This document shows, piece after piece, positions 36,573-44,276 of a stretch of DNA of 44,276 bases. Both the position numbers and the translations under genes were made by a program. Below the pieces are notes generated by a model, which had not been told where the DNA came from, searched no databases, and saw nothing but the letters and a program-made list of their open reading frames with translations. The number at the start of each line of letters is the position of its first letter. The stretch's first letter is position 1. This DNA is from Prolixibacteraceae bacterium. Lineage in GTDB: Bacteria; Bacteroidota; Bacteroidia; Bacteroidales; Prolixibacteraceae. The DNA lies in contig JAUWAB010000032.1 of the NCBI GenBank assembly GCA_030602265.1, forward strand, positions 1 to 44,276. The letters are read 5' to 3'.

Positions 36573-39317
36573 TTAACCTGTAAAACCTATTGCCCCGGCA
36601 ATGGCATTTATCGTAGCTAACAGTTCTGTCAGCCAAGGGCCGGATTGTTCCCCGGAAGAAGAACGCCATTGCGCAAGCAGCTTAACCTGATAGTCATGCA
36701 ACGGCTCCATGGCCTCAGCCCTCAGCAAGGTAGAATAGTAATGGTTGACCCGACGTTCCGATAATGGCCGGTCGAGCAGGGAGTCGACCATTCTCCGTGT
36801 CCTGGACAGCTCTCCTGTAAGATCTTCCAAAATCTCAAGGTTTTTTTCCGTATCCCCTGCCAATGCTGCATATTTCCTGAAAATCCCCTCGTCTGACGAT
36901 GCCAGGCTGGTATCAATGTTGGTGAGGACATAACGGATATACGGATCTGATTTCACCGCAAGCTTTAAGCGTTCAAATTTTTCTGGATGATGGATTTTCA
37001 TCTTTTCGAGGGTGGCTCCGACGCCATACCAGCTGGTAATATTGAAACGGCATTGGCTCCAGCTGAAAACCCACGGAATGGCCCTAAGGTCGGATAGGGT
37101 TCTTTTTCCAGACCGGCGGGATGGTCTGCTTCCGATCTTACTTTGTTCGATAGCATCGATGGGTGTGGCTTTCTCATAAAAACGGATAAAATCGTCATCT
37201 TCCGTTAGTTTTTTATAGAAGGCCATACTTTCCTCGGCCAGGAAATTAAGTTCATCCTTCAGATAATGTGTCTTTTCATCCGGGTTCCTGACCATTGACG
37301 CAGTCAGGGTACCTGATGTCAGCAGTTCCAGGTTATAAATGGCGTTTCCCTTATTGGCGTATTTCCGCTCAATGGTCTCCCCCTGTTCAGTCAGTCTGAT
37401 GCAATGATTTACCGATCCGGGGGGCAGAGCCTTCAGGAACCAGTGGGTAGGACCTGCACCCCTGCTGATACTGCCTCCTTTGCCATGGAAGAAACAGATT
37501 TCCACCTGATGTTTTCTGCCTGTCCGTATCAAATTTTCCTGTGCCTCGTAAAGGAACCATTGACTTGCCAGTATCCCGCCATCTTTATTGCTGTCGCTGT
37601 ATCCGATCATTACCTGCTGTACAGGTATGGAGGAACTGTCCCTGAACTGAAGTTGCAGACTGTTACGGGTTACCGGATGGCTCAGGAACTGATCCAGAAT
37701 TTCATGGCTGTGTTTCAGGTCATCTATCGTTTCAAACAACGGGACTACCTGGAGGGGGAATGCAGGCCCGCCGGACGTAGTGACCATCAGTCCGGCCTCC
37801 CTCGCTAAAAGATAAACGGAGAGCAGGTCGGAGACATCCCGGGTCATGCTGACAATCAGCGAACCGATTCCATCCCTGCCATATCTGGCCATATGCTTTC
37901 TGATTACCCGGAATGTATCAACAGTGGCCGTTGCTTCCTGCCCTAAGGCTACGCTGGCATGGGCAAAAGGACGGTTAGATTCAAGTTCATGATTGATAAA
38001 TGATGTCCGCTGAACAGGGGTGAATCCCAGGTACTCACTGCCGCTGTATCCCGCAGCGTCAAGCAGTTGGGCCAGGGCTTTTTCGTGGAAAGAGCTATTC
38101 TGCCGTATGTCCAGCCTGGCCAGATGAAAACCGAAAGTACCGGTCAGCCTGATTACCTCACCTACATCCGTAAGCGCTATCTCGGCAGCATTGAAATCAA
38201 TCAGCGTCTCCTGCAGAACCCTAAGATCATCTGTCAGCTCCTTCGGTACCAGGTAAGTGCATGCGTCTTCCCTGGGTTCCTGCGATTGCTCATCGAAACC
38301 AGGCAACCTGGCTAACATATATTCAACATATTGACTGAAAGGCTCATGCGGTGGGAATCTTTTTACTGGATGCATGGATTTACCGGTTTTTTCCTGAAGT
38401 ATGTCGAAACGCTGAAGAAATCTTTCCGGAAGATTTGCCGGAACCGCATTGAAACTAAGGTTCTTCTGCAATTGGATGAGCTCCTTTCTGATGGTCTGGA
38501 ATGAACTGTACCTGAGCTTGAGTAGGGTTTTCCGGGTAACTGACGCAGTTACCAGCGGATGACCGTCACGATCCCCGCCAACCCAATTCCCGAAACCAAT
38601 TCCGGGCAACCGGGCTTCATCCCTGATCAGTCTCCTGTCGAATCCTGCCTCACTCCAGGCCTGGAAAAGCCGTTTGTCGTGCTGTACCACCACTTCCGGG
38701 AAAACCCGGGTAAGGTAATGAATGATGTTGTCCAGTTCAGAATCCACGTCGGGTTTCTCGGTGTAAACATCAGAAATTCTCCAGATCCTGTGTAGTGCCG
38801 TTTTGATCTCCTCTCTTAACTCTGCCTGTTCCCTGCGGGTATACATCGTGTTTTCCCGTTTTACGATCAGCAGGTAAAGGTTTCTGAGATGTTCAAGCAT
38901 AATGGTCCGTTTGGCTTCGGTCGGATGTGCGGTGAGAACCGGCTCAACATGAACCGCCGAGAGGCGCTGTGCAATCTCTTCTCCGGAATAGCCTTCCATT
39001 TTTAGCTTGTTGAGATTATAAGACCACAGACCATTGATATACTGATCCGGACGGATATCCTCCTTTCCACGGCGGTTCTGCATGGCACCGTTCACTTCAA
39101 CTATGTTGAGCAATTGAAAACAGACCGACCAAAGCTTTAGATGCCTGTCGCTGAAAACGTTATTGATGGAATTTATTTCCCCTTTAATCCAGGGGATTTC
39201 AGCTGCGAGTCCCTGCTCTCCCGATTCCTCAAGCACCTCGCTGAGGCACCCCAACAAAAATTCCAAATCGTCGTATGGCTTGCCAAGTTTGGATTTTACC
39301 AGATCAAATGTTCTCAT
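36573..39317 (-). CDS. ppc: Phosphoenolpyruvate carboxylase
   Basis: 914 residues, cytoplasmic; makes oxaloacetate from PEP and HCO3-. Key motifs: the catalytic His131 in VLTAHPTEAKR, GGDRDGHP (247-254), IGYSDSNKDGG (571-581), the glycine loop HGKGGSISRGAGP (611-623), RLTEQGETIE (641-650) and IGSRPSRR (728-735), with the C-terminal Gly. The glycine loop differs a little from the usual GRGGxxGRGG form; this is common for the divergent Bacteroidota-type enzyme. It heads an operon with carbonic anhydrase. A promoter and a leader hairpin lie just upstream. Confidence 0.97.
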   Translation of the reverse strand: MRTFDLVKSKLGKPYDDLEFLLGCLSEVLEESGEQGLAAEIPWIKGEINSINNVFSDRHLKLWSVCFQLLNIVEVNGAMQNRRGKEDIRPDQYINGLWSYNLNKLKMEGYSGEEIAQRLSAVHVEPVLTAHPTEAKRTIMLEHLRNLYLLIVKRENTMYTRREQAELREEIKTALHRIWRISDVYTEKPDVDSELDNIIHYLTRVFPEVVVQHDKRLFQAWSEAGFDRRLIRDEARLPGIGFGNWVGGDRDGHPLVTASVTRKTLLKLRYSSFQTIRKELIQLQKNLSFNAVPANLPERFLQRFDILQEKTGKSMHPVKRFPPHEPFSQYVEYMLARLPGFDEQSQEPREDACTYLVPKELTDDLRVLQETLIDFNAAEIALTDVGEVIRLTGTFGFHLARLDIRQNSSFHEKALAQLLDAAGYSGSEYLGFTPVQRTSFINHELESNRPFAHASVALGQEATATVDTFRVIRKHMARYGRDGIGSLIVSMTRDVSDLLSVYLLAREAGLMVTTSGGPAFPLQVVPLFETIDDLKHSHEILDQFLSHPVTRNSLQLQFRDSSSIPVQQVMIGYSDSNKDGGILASQWFLYEAQENLIRTGRKHQVEICFFHGKGGSISRGAGPTHWFLKALPPGSVNHCIRLTEQGETIERKYANKGNAIYNLELLTSGTLTASMVRNPDEKTHYLKDELNFLAEESMAFYKKLTEDDDFIRFYEKATPIDAIEQSKIGSRPSRRSGKRTLSDLRAIPWVFSWSQCRFNITSWYGVGATLEKMKIHHPEKFERLKLAVKSDPYIRYVLTNIDTSLASSDEGIFRKYAALAGDTEKNLEILEDLTGELSRTRRMVDSLLDRPLSERRVNHYYSTLLRAEAMEPLHDYQVKLLAQWRSSSGEQSGPWLTELLATINAIAGAIGFTG

Positions 39318-39340
39318 ATACCTGCTTTAGCTAATCGCTG

Positions 39341-39361
39341 TACCTTTCCGGCCGAAAGGTA
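39341..39361. promoter_or_regulatory. Perfect inverted repeat in the ppc leader
   Basis: TACCTTTC (39341-39348), CGGCC, GAAAGGTA (39354-39361): an 8-bp perfect stem with a 5-base centre, between the -7 box and the ppc start. It could be an operator for a dimeric regulator or an RNA hairpin. Confidence 0.45.
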
Positions 39362-39373
39362 TCAGCAATATAA

Positions 39374-39381
39374 CAAATTTA
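39374..39381 (-). promoter_or_regulatory. -7 box of the ppc-carbonic anhydrase operon
   Basis: On the minus strand TAAATTTG fits TAnnTTTG, 56 bases before the ppc ATG. No matching -33 TTTG is seen. Confidence 0.4.
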
Positions 39382-39408
39382 TACGGAATATGGATCAGTA
39401 CGGGCGAA

Positions 39409-41964
39409 TCAAGCATTTATGCCAGTTTGGATATCATTTTTCTGGTTTGGATCTTCCGGTTGTATACTGCGAATGGAATAGGGAAGTATGCAGGTAAAAG
39501 TACTGCCTTTCCCCGGTGCTGAAACCACAGAAACCGACCCCCCCAGTGATTCGGCATAAGCCCTTGCAATAGCCAGGCCTAATCCTGATCCTTCATGTGT
39601 CCTCGACAATTTATAATCTGCCTGTACAAACCTTTCGAAAATGGCAGCCTGTCGTTCTTCGGGAATGCCGATCCCGGAATCTTTTACAAAAAAACACAGG
39701 TTTTCCCCGTCTACATAATTGCCTATTTCTATACCTCCGCCATCTGTAAATTTGATGGCATTCCGGATGAGGTTGGTCAATATGCTGTTTAATTTGTATT
39801 TGTCGGTCCTGATTTTTGCGGACTCTCCAGTTACCTGGCTTTTAAGGGTAAATTCCAGTTTTTTCAGGTTTGCCTGCGGCCGGAAGAACCCCAAATGATA
39901 TTGCATGACCTCTTCCACATTTACGTCCGACAGGACTACCCTGGCTTCACCGGATTCGATCTTGGATATTTCGATGATGTCGTTAATGGTATCCAGTAAA
40001 CGCATCCCACTTTTGTTGACAATATCAATGTATTCATGTATCTGGTCCTCCGTAAGCCCTGGTTCGCTCAGCATTTGAGTGAATCCCAGAATTCCGTTCA
40101 TGGGAGTCCTGATTTCATGACTCATGTTGGCCAGAAAAGCGGTTTTCAGCCTTTCCGATTCTTCCGCTTTCTCCTTGGCTGAAATCAGTTCATTCTCAAG
40201 CTTTACCCGTTCTGTTATATTGGTCAGAACACAATGCGTCCGGTAAGGATTTCCGATACGGTCTGTCGTTATCCTTCCATTTGAAACCACACTGATGATT
40301 TCACCTGATTTCGTGTGAAACTCATAATTTCCGGTGAGAAGTTGCCCGGCGTCTTTCAATTTATCGATCCTCCCCGATAGCCTGATCCTGCTTTCAGGCG
40401 CAAGGTACCGGTTCAGGGATGTGCCAATTACTTCCTCTCTTTCATAACCAAGCATCTCGAGCCATTTTGCATTTACTTCCATAATATTGGCTTCCATGTC
40501 CAGTGAATGATAGGCCACCGGTGAATGCTCATACATCTCCCTGTAGTACCTTTCATTCTCTTCTAACATTTTCAGGATTCTGCGTTCTTCTGTTTTATCC
40601 CGGAAAATAATTACAAAACCTTCCGTTTCATTCTTTTCATTCCTTACAGGTGCCTCACTGACAGTCACATAGATAATCTCTCCATTCCTGGTCTGCAGTC
40701 TTGTATGCAAGGCTGAAACCGGTGTTATGCCGTCCGGCTGATCACTATCCCCGCTCTTAATCTCTTTATCAAGGTTTTGGCTGTCAGGGGTCCGGAACAC
40801 TTCATCGTATCTTTTGCCTCTTGATTCCAACTCAGTCCAACCGGTAAGCTTTTCGGCAATTTTATTCATGTTCATGATCTTTCTGTCATGATCAGTAGTA
40901 ATTACGGCATCGCCGATACTGTAAAGAATCGCCCTGAACTGTTCCTGTGACTGATAGAGCTCACGGCTTTTCTGCAATAATTGCCGATATATGTTTCTCT
41001 GTTGAATATGGTAAATCCAAAGAATCATAATACTGACCAGAAGAACAGCCAGCAAGGTTAATCCCACAATCATGGCAGATCTTTTCCTGAAATCCTGAAA
41101 TAGTTCCTCCTTATCAATCTTGACCACGATAAACCATGGGGTATTACTGATTTTCCCCAGATCTGCAACTACCTCCTTGTTGTGATAATCGATGCCTTCA
41201 AACATTCCTGTTTTGCCTGATACGGCCATTACCGAAGGATTGTTTGTATCCGTCAGGGGTATTCTTAAGGTTAATGCAGAGTTGGGGATATTGAGCAAAT
41301 GGTTGAGAATAATTACTTCTCCATTGTCAGCCCTGGCCAGTAAAGTCTCTGCTGTTTTACTGGGGACCGGCCAGTCCTGGATAATAGGAAACAGATTTTC
41401 TTCAGGATTTACCCTGAAGACCACACAGGCTAAAACCTTGCCTCCCTCGTCCTTTATCGGTGCAAGGATGTCATAGAATATTCCATTCAGTCCGGGATCA
41501 AGAAAAAAGTCTTTTTCTGTGATATGGCCTGTCTCAAATACGTTGCTGATTTGTTCCGTTGAAAAGGCCAGCCTGGACTCTTTATCTTCGCCCATGGAGA
41601 AAATTACTTCCCCTTCTTTGTTGGTGATGTAAATATTGCTGTACCGGTTGTTGGTCATGATATGGCTCAGGGAGCTCAGATAAACCGGAGAGACAAGTGT
41701 GTCTCCTTTTAACAGTTCCAGCGCATAGGTGGAATAGGGCTCAAATGCAGTGAAAAACAGTGCTTCCGATAACCTTTCCCTGTGCCATTGTTCAATCTGG
41801 CTGGTTTTAAGTCGTGCAATGGCACTTAAAGTTTCATGTTGCTTGAGTATGGTTGCCTTTCGTTCCGTTAAATAGTACAACACGCCGGCCAAAACAATGA
41901 AAATGCCTGCCGCTGCTGCAGTAAGTAGCAAATGCAGTTTTAACTGTCGTGAGCCTGGTTTCAT
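39409..41964 (-). CDS. PAS-containing membrane sensor histidine kinase
   Basis: 851 residues. Membrane helix 11-31; a Cache-like periplasmic sensor domain (about 40-290); second helix 297-318; two PAS domains (about 335-455 and 465-585); HisKA with the phospho-acceptor His616 in FLANMSHEIRTPMNG; HATPase with the N box NLIRNAIKF (732-740), DSGIGIPEER and GSGLGLAIA. There is no receiver domain, so a separate response regulator is needed; none is encoded nearby, which makes it an orphan. The signal sensed is unknown. It lies upstream of ppc on the same strand, but ppc has its own promoter. Confidence 0.95.
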   Translation of the reverse strand: MKPGSRQLKLHLLLTAAAAGIFIVLAGVLYYLTERKATILKQHETLSAIARLKTSQIEQWHRERLSEALFFTAFEPYSTYALELLKGDTLVSPVYLSSLSHIMTNNRYSNIYITNKEGEVIFSMGEDKESRLAFSTEQISNVFETGHITEKDFFLDPGLNGIFYDILAPIKDEGGKVLACVVFRVNPEENLFPIIQDWPVPSKTAETLLARADNGEVIILNHLLNIPNSALTLRIPLTDTNNPSVMAVSGKTGMFEGIDYHNKEVVADLGKISNTPWFIVVKIDKEELFQDFRKRSAMIVGLTLLAVLLVSIMILWIYHIQQRNIYRQLLQKSRELYQSQEQFRAILYSIGDAVITTDHDRKIMNMNKIAEKLTGWTELESRGKRYDEVFRTPDSQNLDKEIKSGDSDQPDGITPVSALHTRLQTRNGEIIYVTVSEAPVRNEKNETEGFVIIFRDKTEERRILKMLEENERYYREMYEHSPVAYHSLDMEANIMEVNAKWLEMLGYEREEVIGTSLNRYLAPESRIRLSGRIDKLKDAGQLLTGNYEFHTKSGEIISVVSNGRITTDRIGNPYRTHCVLTNITERVKLENELISAKEKAEESERLKTAFLANMSHEIRTPMNGILGFTQMLSEPGLTEDQIHEYIDIVNKSGMRLLDTINDIIEISKIESGEARVVLSDVNVEEVMQYHLGFFRPQANLKKLEFTLKSQVTGESAKIRTDKYKLNSILTNLIRNAIKFTDGGGIEIGNYVDGENLCFFVKDSGIGIPEERQAAIFERFVQADYKLSRTHEGSGLGLAIARAYAESLGGSVSVVSAPGKGSTFTCILPYSIRSIQPEDPNQKNDIQTGINA

Positions 41965-42046
41965 AATGGTGTTATTAAGTAAATACAGGCATAGCCGGGG
42001 TTATTATATCGTAACACCTTTACTTTTCAGCCTGTTGAATTATCTT

Positions 42047-42054
42047 CAAATATA
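42047..42054 (-). promoter_or_regulatory. -7 box of the sensor kinase gene
   Basis: On the minus strand TATATTTG fits TAnnTTTG, 82 bases before the kinase ATG at 41964. Confidence 0.35.
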
Positions 42055-42092
42055 ATAATCATTATTGAAAGAAATTTCCACCGGTAAAAATA

Positions 42093-42135
42093 AATGGCTT
42101 TCCCAAAGACCTTGTTCGTCTGCAGGAAAGCCATT
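42093..42135 (-). terminator. Terminator after the YceI gene
   Basis: An 11-bp perfect stem (arms 42093-42103 and 42125-42135) with a 21-base loop, followed on the minus strand by a U-rich tract. It starts 21 bases after the YceI stop. Confidence 0.7.
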
Positions 42136-42156
42136 CATTATGGTAGCTTGTTATGA

Positions 42157-42696
42157 TTACTGCTTTACAAACTGTACTTCTCCATTGATCCGGACTTCGT
42201 CGCTTACCAGAACACCACCTGTTTCAAGTGCTGCATTCCAGTTCAGTCCCCAATCCTTCCGGTTGATTTTGCCACTCAGGGAAAATCCCGCCTTTTCGTT
42301 ACCCCAGGGATCTTTGTTTACACCCCCGAATTCCACGTCAAGGGATACTTCCCTGCTGATACCCTTGATGGTGAGCAGGCCATTCAGCCTGAATGTATCA
42401 TCACCGGTTGGTTCAATCGACTTGCCCTCAAAAGTTAACGTGCTGTATTTTTCGACTTCAAAGAAATCGCCGCTTTTCAGGTGGTTGTCGCGGTCTTCGT
42501 TATTGGTAAAGATCGAAGTGGCGTCAACGGTTACGTTTAACTTTGCATGGGCAAAATTGTTGCCGTCACTCAGAAGTTCCGCATTGAATGACCTGAACTC
42601 TCCCTTTACATTGGTGATCATCAGGTGCTTTACCTTGAATAAGAGTTCACTGTGGGTAGGGTCAAGTACCCATTTGGTTGATAATGTATTTCCCAT
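42157..42696 (-). CDS. YceI-family lipocalin-like protein
   Basis: 179 residues of the YceI family, an eight-stranded barrel that binds long isoprenoid or amide lipids. Typical N-terminus WVLDPTHSELLFKVKHLMIT, then KGEFRSFNAEL, NNEDRDNHLKSGDFFEVEKY and LTIKGISREVSL. No signal peptide is present; the first residues lead straight into the barrel, so this member is probably cytoplasmic, unlike the periplasmic E. coli YceI. It has its own promoter and terminator. The lipid and function are unknown. Confidence 0.93.
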   Translation of the reverse strand: MGNTLSTKWVLDPTHSELLFKVKHLMITNVKGEFRSFNAELLSDGNNFAHAKLNVTVDATSIFTNNEDRDNHLKSGDFFEVEKYSTLTFEGKSIEPTGDDTFRLNGLLTIKGISREVSLDVEFGGVNKDPWGNEKAGFSLSGKINRKDWGLNWNAALETGGVLVSDEVRINGEVQFVKQ

Positions 42697-42731
42697 ATCT
42701 TTTAAATTTTTTGTTGTTTATAATTCTGTTA

Positions 42732-42762
42732 CAAAGATATGGAGTACCCCTCAGGCCTGAAA
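42732..42762 (-). promoter_or_regulatory. Promoter of the YceI gene
   Basis: On the minus strand: -33 element TTTC (42762-42759), 19-base spacer, -7 box TATCTTTG (42739-42732). The spacing is right for Bacteroidota sigma factors; the leader is about 30 bases. Confidence 0.55.
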
Positions 42763-42836
42763 TGGAAAAATTACGGTTGAACTGGTATAAATTAAGGATA
42801 AAAAGGTAAATAAGTATTAAAATAACTGGAGCTATG

Positions 42837-43898
42837 TCATTTAGCCCTCAGATACTGGTCAGGCCAGCTGATTTCAACACCCAGCTCCTTTGCCGCCTTT
42901 AAGGCAAAGTAGGGTTCCCGCAGGGATTCCCTGGCAATCAGGATCAGGTCTGCCTGGCCTTTTCCCAGGATGTCTTCCGCCTGGCGGGCAGAGGTAATCA
43001 GTCCGACAGTCCCGGTAAGTATGCCTGTTTCCTTTCTGATTCTTTCGGAGAAAGGAACCTGATAGCCAGGGACGAATGGTATCTTTGCATAGGGTACCAG
43101 ACCCCCTGAAGAGCAATCGATCAGGTCGACTCCTTCATTCCGGAGCCGCTGTGCCAGTTCTGCAGCTTCGTCAATGTCCCAGCCGCCTTCTACCCAGTCA
43201 GTCGCCGAAATTCTGACGAACAACGGTAAGTTTTCAGGCCAAATGTTTTTTACCGCCCGGGTAATTTCCAGGAGAAGTCTGATCCTGTTTTCGAAGCTTC
43301 CCCCGTAGTTGTCGGTACGTTTATTACTCAGGGGCGACAAGAACTCATGGATGAGATATCCGTGGGCTGCATGGATTTCCAGTACCTTATATCCGCAATC
43401 CAGGGCTCTCCTGGTGGCTGATACGAAATCGGCAATGATCTTTTTTATCCCTGCCATGTCGAGCATGTGCGGTATGGAGTCGGTGTCGTTGAAGGTCAGC
43501 GGGCTGGGGGCCACCGTTTGCCACCCGCCCTCGCTGACGGTCAGCTGTTTCCCTCCGTCCCAGGGTTTGGCACAGCTTGCTTTGCGCCCGGCATGCGCCA
43601 GCTGGATGCCGGGAACAGCCCCATGTGCCTCTGTAAAAGCAGTGATGACCTTTAACTTTTCCATTTGTGCATTGCTGTACAATCCCAGGTCACCCGGGGT
43701 GATCCTGCCTTCAGGCGAAACTGCCGTGGCTTCCTGGAAAATGAGTCCTGCGCCGCCCACCGCACGGCTCCCGTAGTGTACCAGATGCCACTCATTGGCA
43801 AAACCGCCGATGGCAGTATACTGACACATTGGCGAAACCGTCAGCCGGTTCCGGAATTCAATTTCTTTAATCCTCAGCGGAGAGAATAATACAGCCAT
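42837..43898 (-). CDS. namA: Old Yellow Enzyme, YqjM-like NADPH dehydrogenase
   Basis: 353 residues, FMN-dependent ene-reductase of the YqjM ('thermophilic-like') class. FMN-barrel motifs in order: VSPMCQYTA with Cys25 near the flavin (as in YqjM), QLAHAGRKAS, EIHAAHGYLIHEFLSP, NYGGSFENR, FVRISATDW and TGTVGLITS. It reduces activated C=C bonds of enals, enones or quinones with NADPH; a role in electrophile stress is common for the class. Cytoplasmic. The symbol is by family type. Confidence 0.93.
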   Translation of the reverse strand: MAVLFSPLRIKEIEFRNRLTVSPMCQYTAIGGFANEWHLVHYGSRAVGGAGLIFQEATAVSPEGRITPGDLGLYSNAQMEKLKVITAFTEAHGAVPGIQLAHAGRKASCAKPWDGGKQLTVSEGGWQTVAPSPLTFNDTDSIPHMLDMAGIKKIIADFVSATRRALDCGYKVLEIHAAHGYLIHEFLSPLSNKRTDNYGGSFENRIRLLLEITRAVKNIWPENLPLFVRISATDWVEGGWDIDEAAELAQRLRNEGVDLIDCSSGGLVPYAKIPFVPGYQVPFSERIRKETGILTGTVGLITSARQAEDILGKGQADLILIARESLREPYFALKAAKELGVEISWPDQYLRAK

Positions 43899-43925
43899 AT
43901 TTCAGATAGATTATTATTTTGTCTG

Positions 43926-43933
43926 CAAAAATA
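43926..43933 (-). promoter_or_regulatory. -7 box of the Old Yellow Enzyme gene
   Basis: On the minus strand TATTTTTG fits TAnnTTTG and lies 27 bases before the ATG at 43898. The divergent gene has only a near match (TATCTTTT). Confidence 0.4.
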
Positions 43934-44035
43934 GAGCTTAATCTTAATTTTCCGAATCTGACAGCATATTGTATCTTTTTATGTCGTGATGCGTAATTTA
44001 TTTATTTACCCAAAATCAATTAAAACCTTATAACC

Positions 44036-44276
44036 ATGGAAAAAGAGATTGCCAGGCTGATTGGGGATTATCAGGACAGGAAAATCAGCAGAAGGGGCTT
44101 CATGCAGAAAGTGGCTGCCGTTTCAGGGGGTACAGCACTCGCCCTTACGCTGTTGCCGGTCCTTGACGACAACACGCTGTCTGCTGCCACGAAAAGCAGT
44201 CAGGCTGCTGAAATAGTGGGTGAGTTCATCACCTACCAGGCTTTCACGGGAGATATGCGGGCCTTCTTAGCTAAAC
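44036..44276 (+). CDS. Exported dienelactone hydrolase-like protein, N-terminal part
   Basis: Only 80 codons are in the window. The N-terminus has about 18 polar residues, a twin-arginine-like SRRGFMQK (18-25) and a hydrophobic segment, so Tat export is likely. After the signal, EFITYQAFTGDMRAFLAK resembles the start of dienelactone hydrolases, which often begin with a similar Tat leader. The catalytic Cys/Asp/His region lies outside the window, so the call is tentative. The start at 44036 follows an A-rich leader and is the only good one. Confidence 0.65.
   Translation, partial: MEKEIARLIGDYQDRKISRRGFMQKVAAVSGGTALALTLLPVLDDNTLSAATKSSQAAEIVGEFITYQAFTGDMRAFLAK

Noticed and set aside
36573-39317. 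PEP carboxylase glycine loop as a sign of inactivation
   Set aside because: The GKGGSISRGAGP form differs from the textbook motif but keeps the Arg and glycines, and other active-site motifs are intact.

Overview
This window looks like a chromosomal segment of a Bacteroidota bacterium, probably of the Bacteroidales/Marinilabiliales type. The evidence is a type IX secretion sorting tail, a TonB receptor with a CarboxypepD-type N-terminal domain, many secreted glycan-degrading enzymes, very few Shine-Dalgarno sites, and repeated TAnnTTTG promoter boxes. I see no rRNA, tRNA, CRISPR array, phage or transposase gene.

Layout. (1) 1-7035, minus strand: an alpha-mannan-type catabolic operon transcribed as GH76, GH92, sulfatase, sulfatase (the last cut by the window edge), preceded by a promoter and a structured leader. 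(2) 7216-10094, minus: a ZnuD-like TonB receptor and a small histidine-rich membrane protein, probably a metal (zinc) uptake unit. (3) 10145-13788: two divergent secreted esterases, a fused SGNH + sialate O-acetylesterase-type protein and a GxDLY/SGNH protein. (4) 13919-20876, plus: TetR regulator, TolC-like outer-membrane protein, HlyD-like adaptor, two ABC ATPases and two ABC-2 permeases, which resembles a YbhGFSR-type exporter with the tandem ATPase split into two genes; a palindrome in front of tetR looks like its operator. (5) 20952-26975: a T9SS-secreted repeat protein, a DUF1080 protein and a tricorn-like S41 peptidase. (6) 27234-32190: a GH130 mannoside phosphorylase with its MFS sugar transporter, a GH18 lipoprotein and an SLC13/ArsB-type transporter. 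(7) 32386-44276: catalase-peroxidase, a Tat-exported sugar-isomerase-like lipoprotein, a PEP carboxylase-carbonic anhydrase operon, a PAS sensor kinase, a YceI protein, an Old Yellow Enzyme and the start of an exported dienelactone-hydrolase-like protein.

How it fits together. Much of the window serves breakdown of polymeric or decorated glycans (sulfatases, GH92, GH76, esterases, GH130, GH18, DUF1080) and central metabolism (HCO3- supply to PEP carboxylase). The most unusual protein is the GH92 enzyme: its general acid position reads Gln instead of Glu, and a conserved C-terminal Asp reads Glu. No single locus is clearly a wholly new system. The better leads are this altered GH92 in a sulfatase-containing operon, the receptor/His-rich protein pair, the dual esterase, the PEP carboxylase leader hairpin and a dispersed palindromic repeat present three times.
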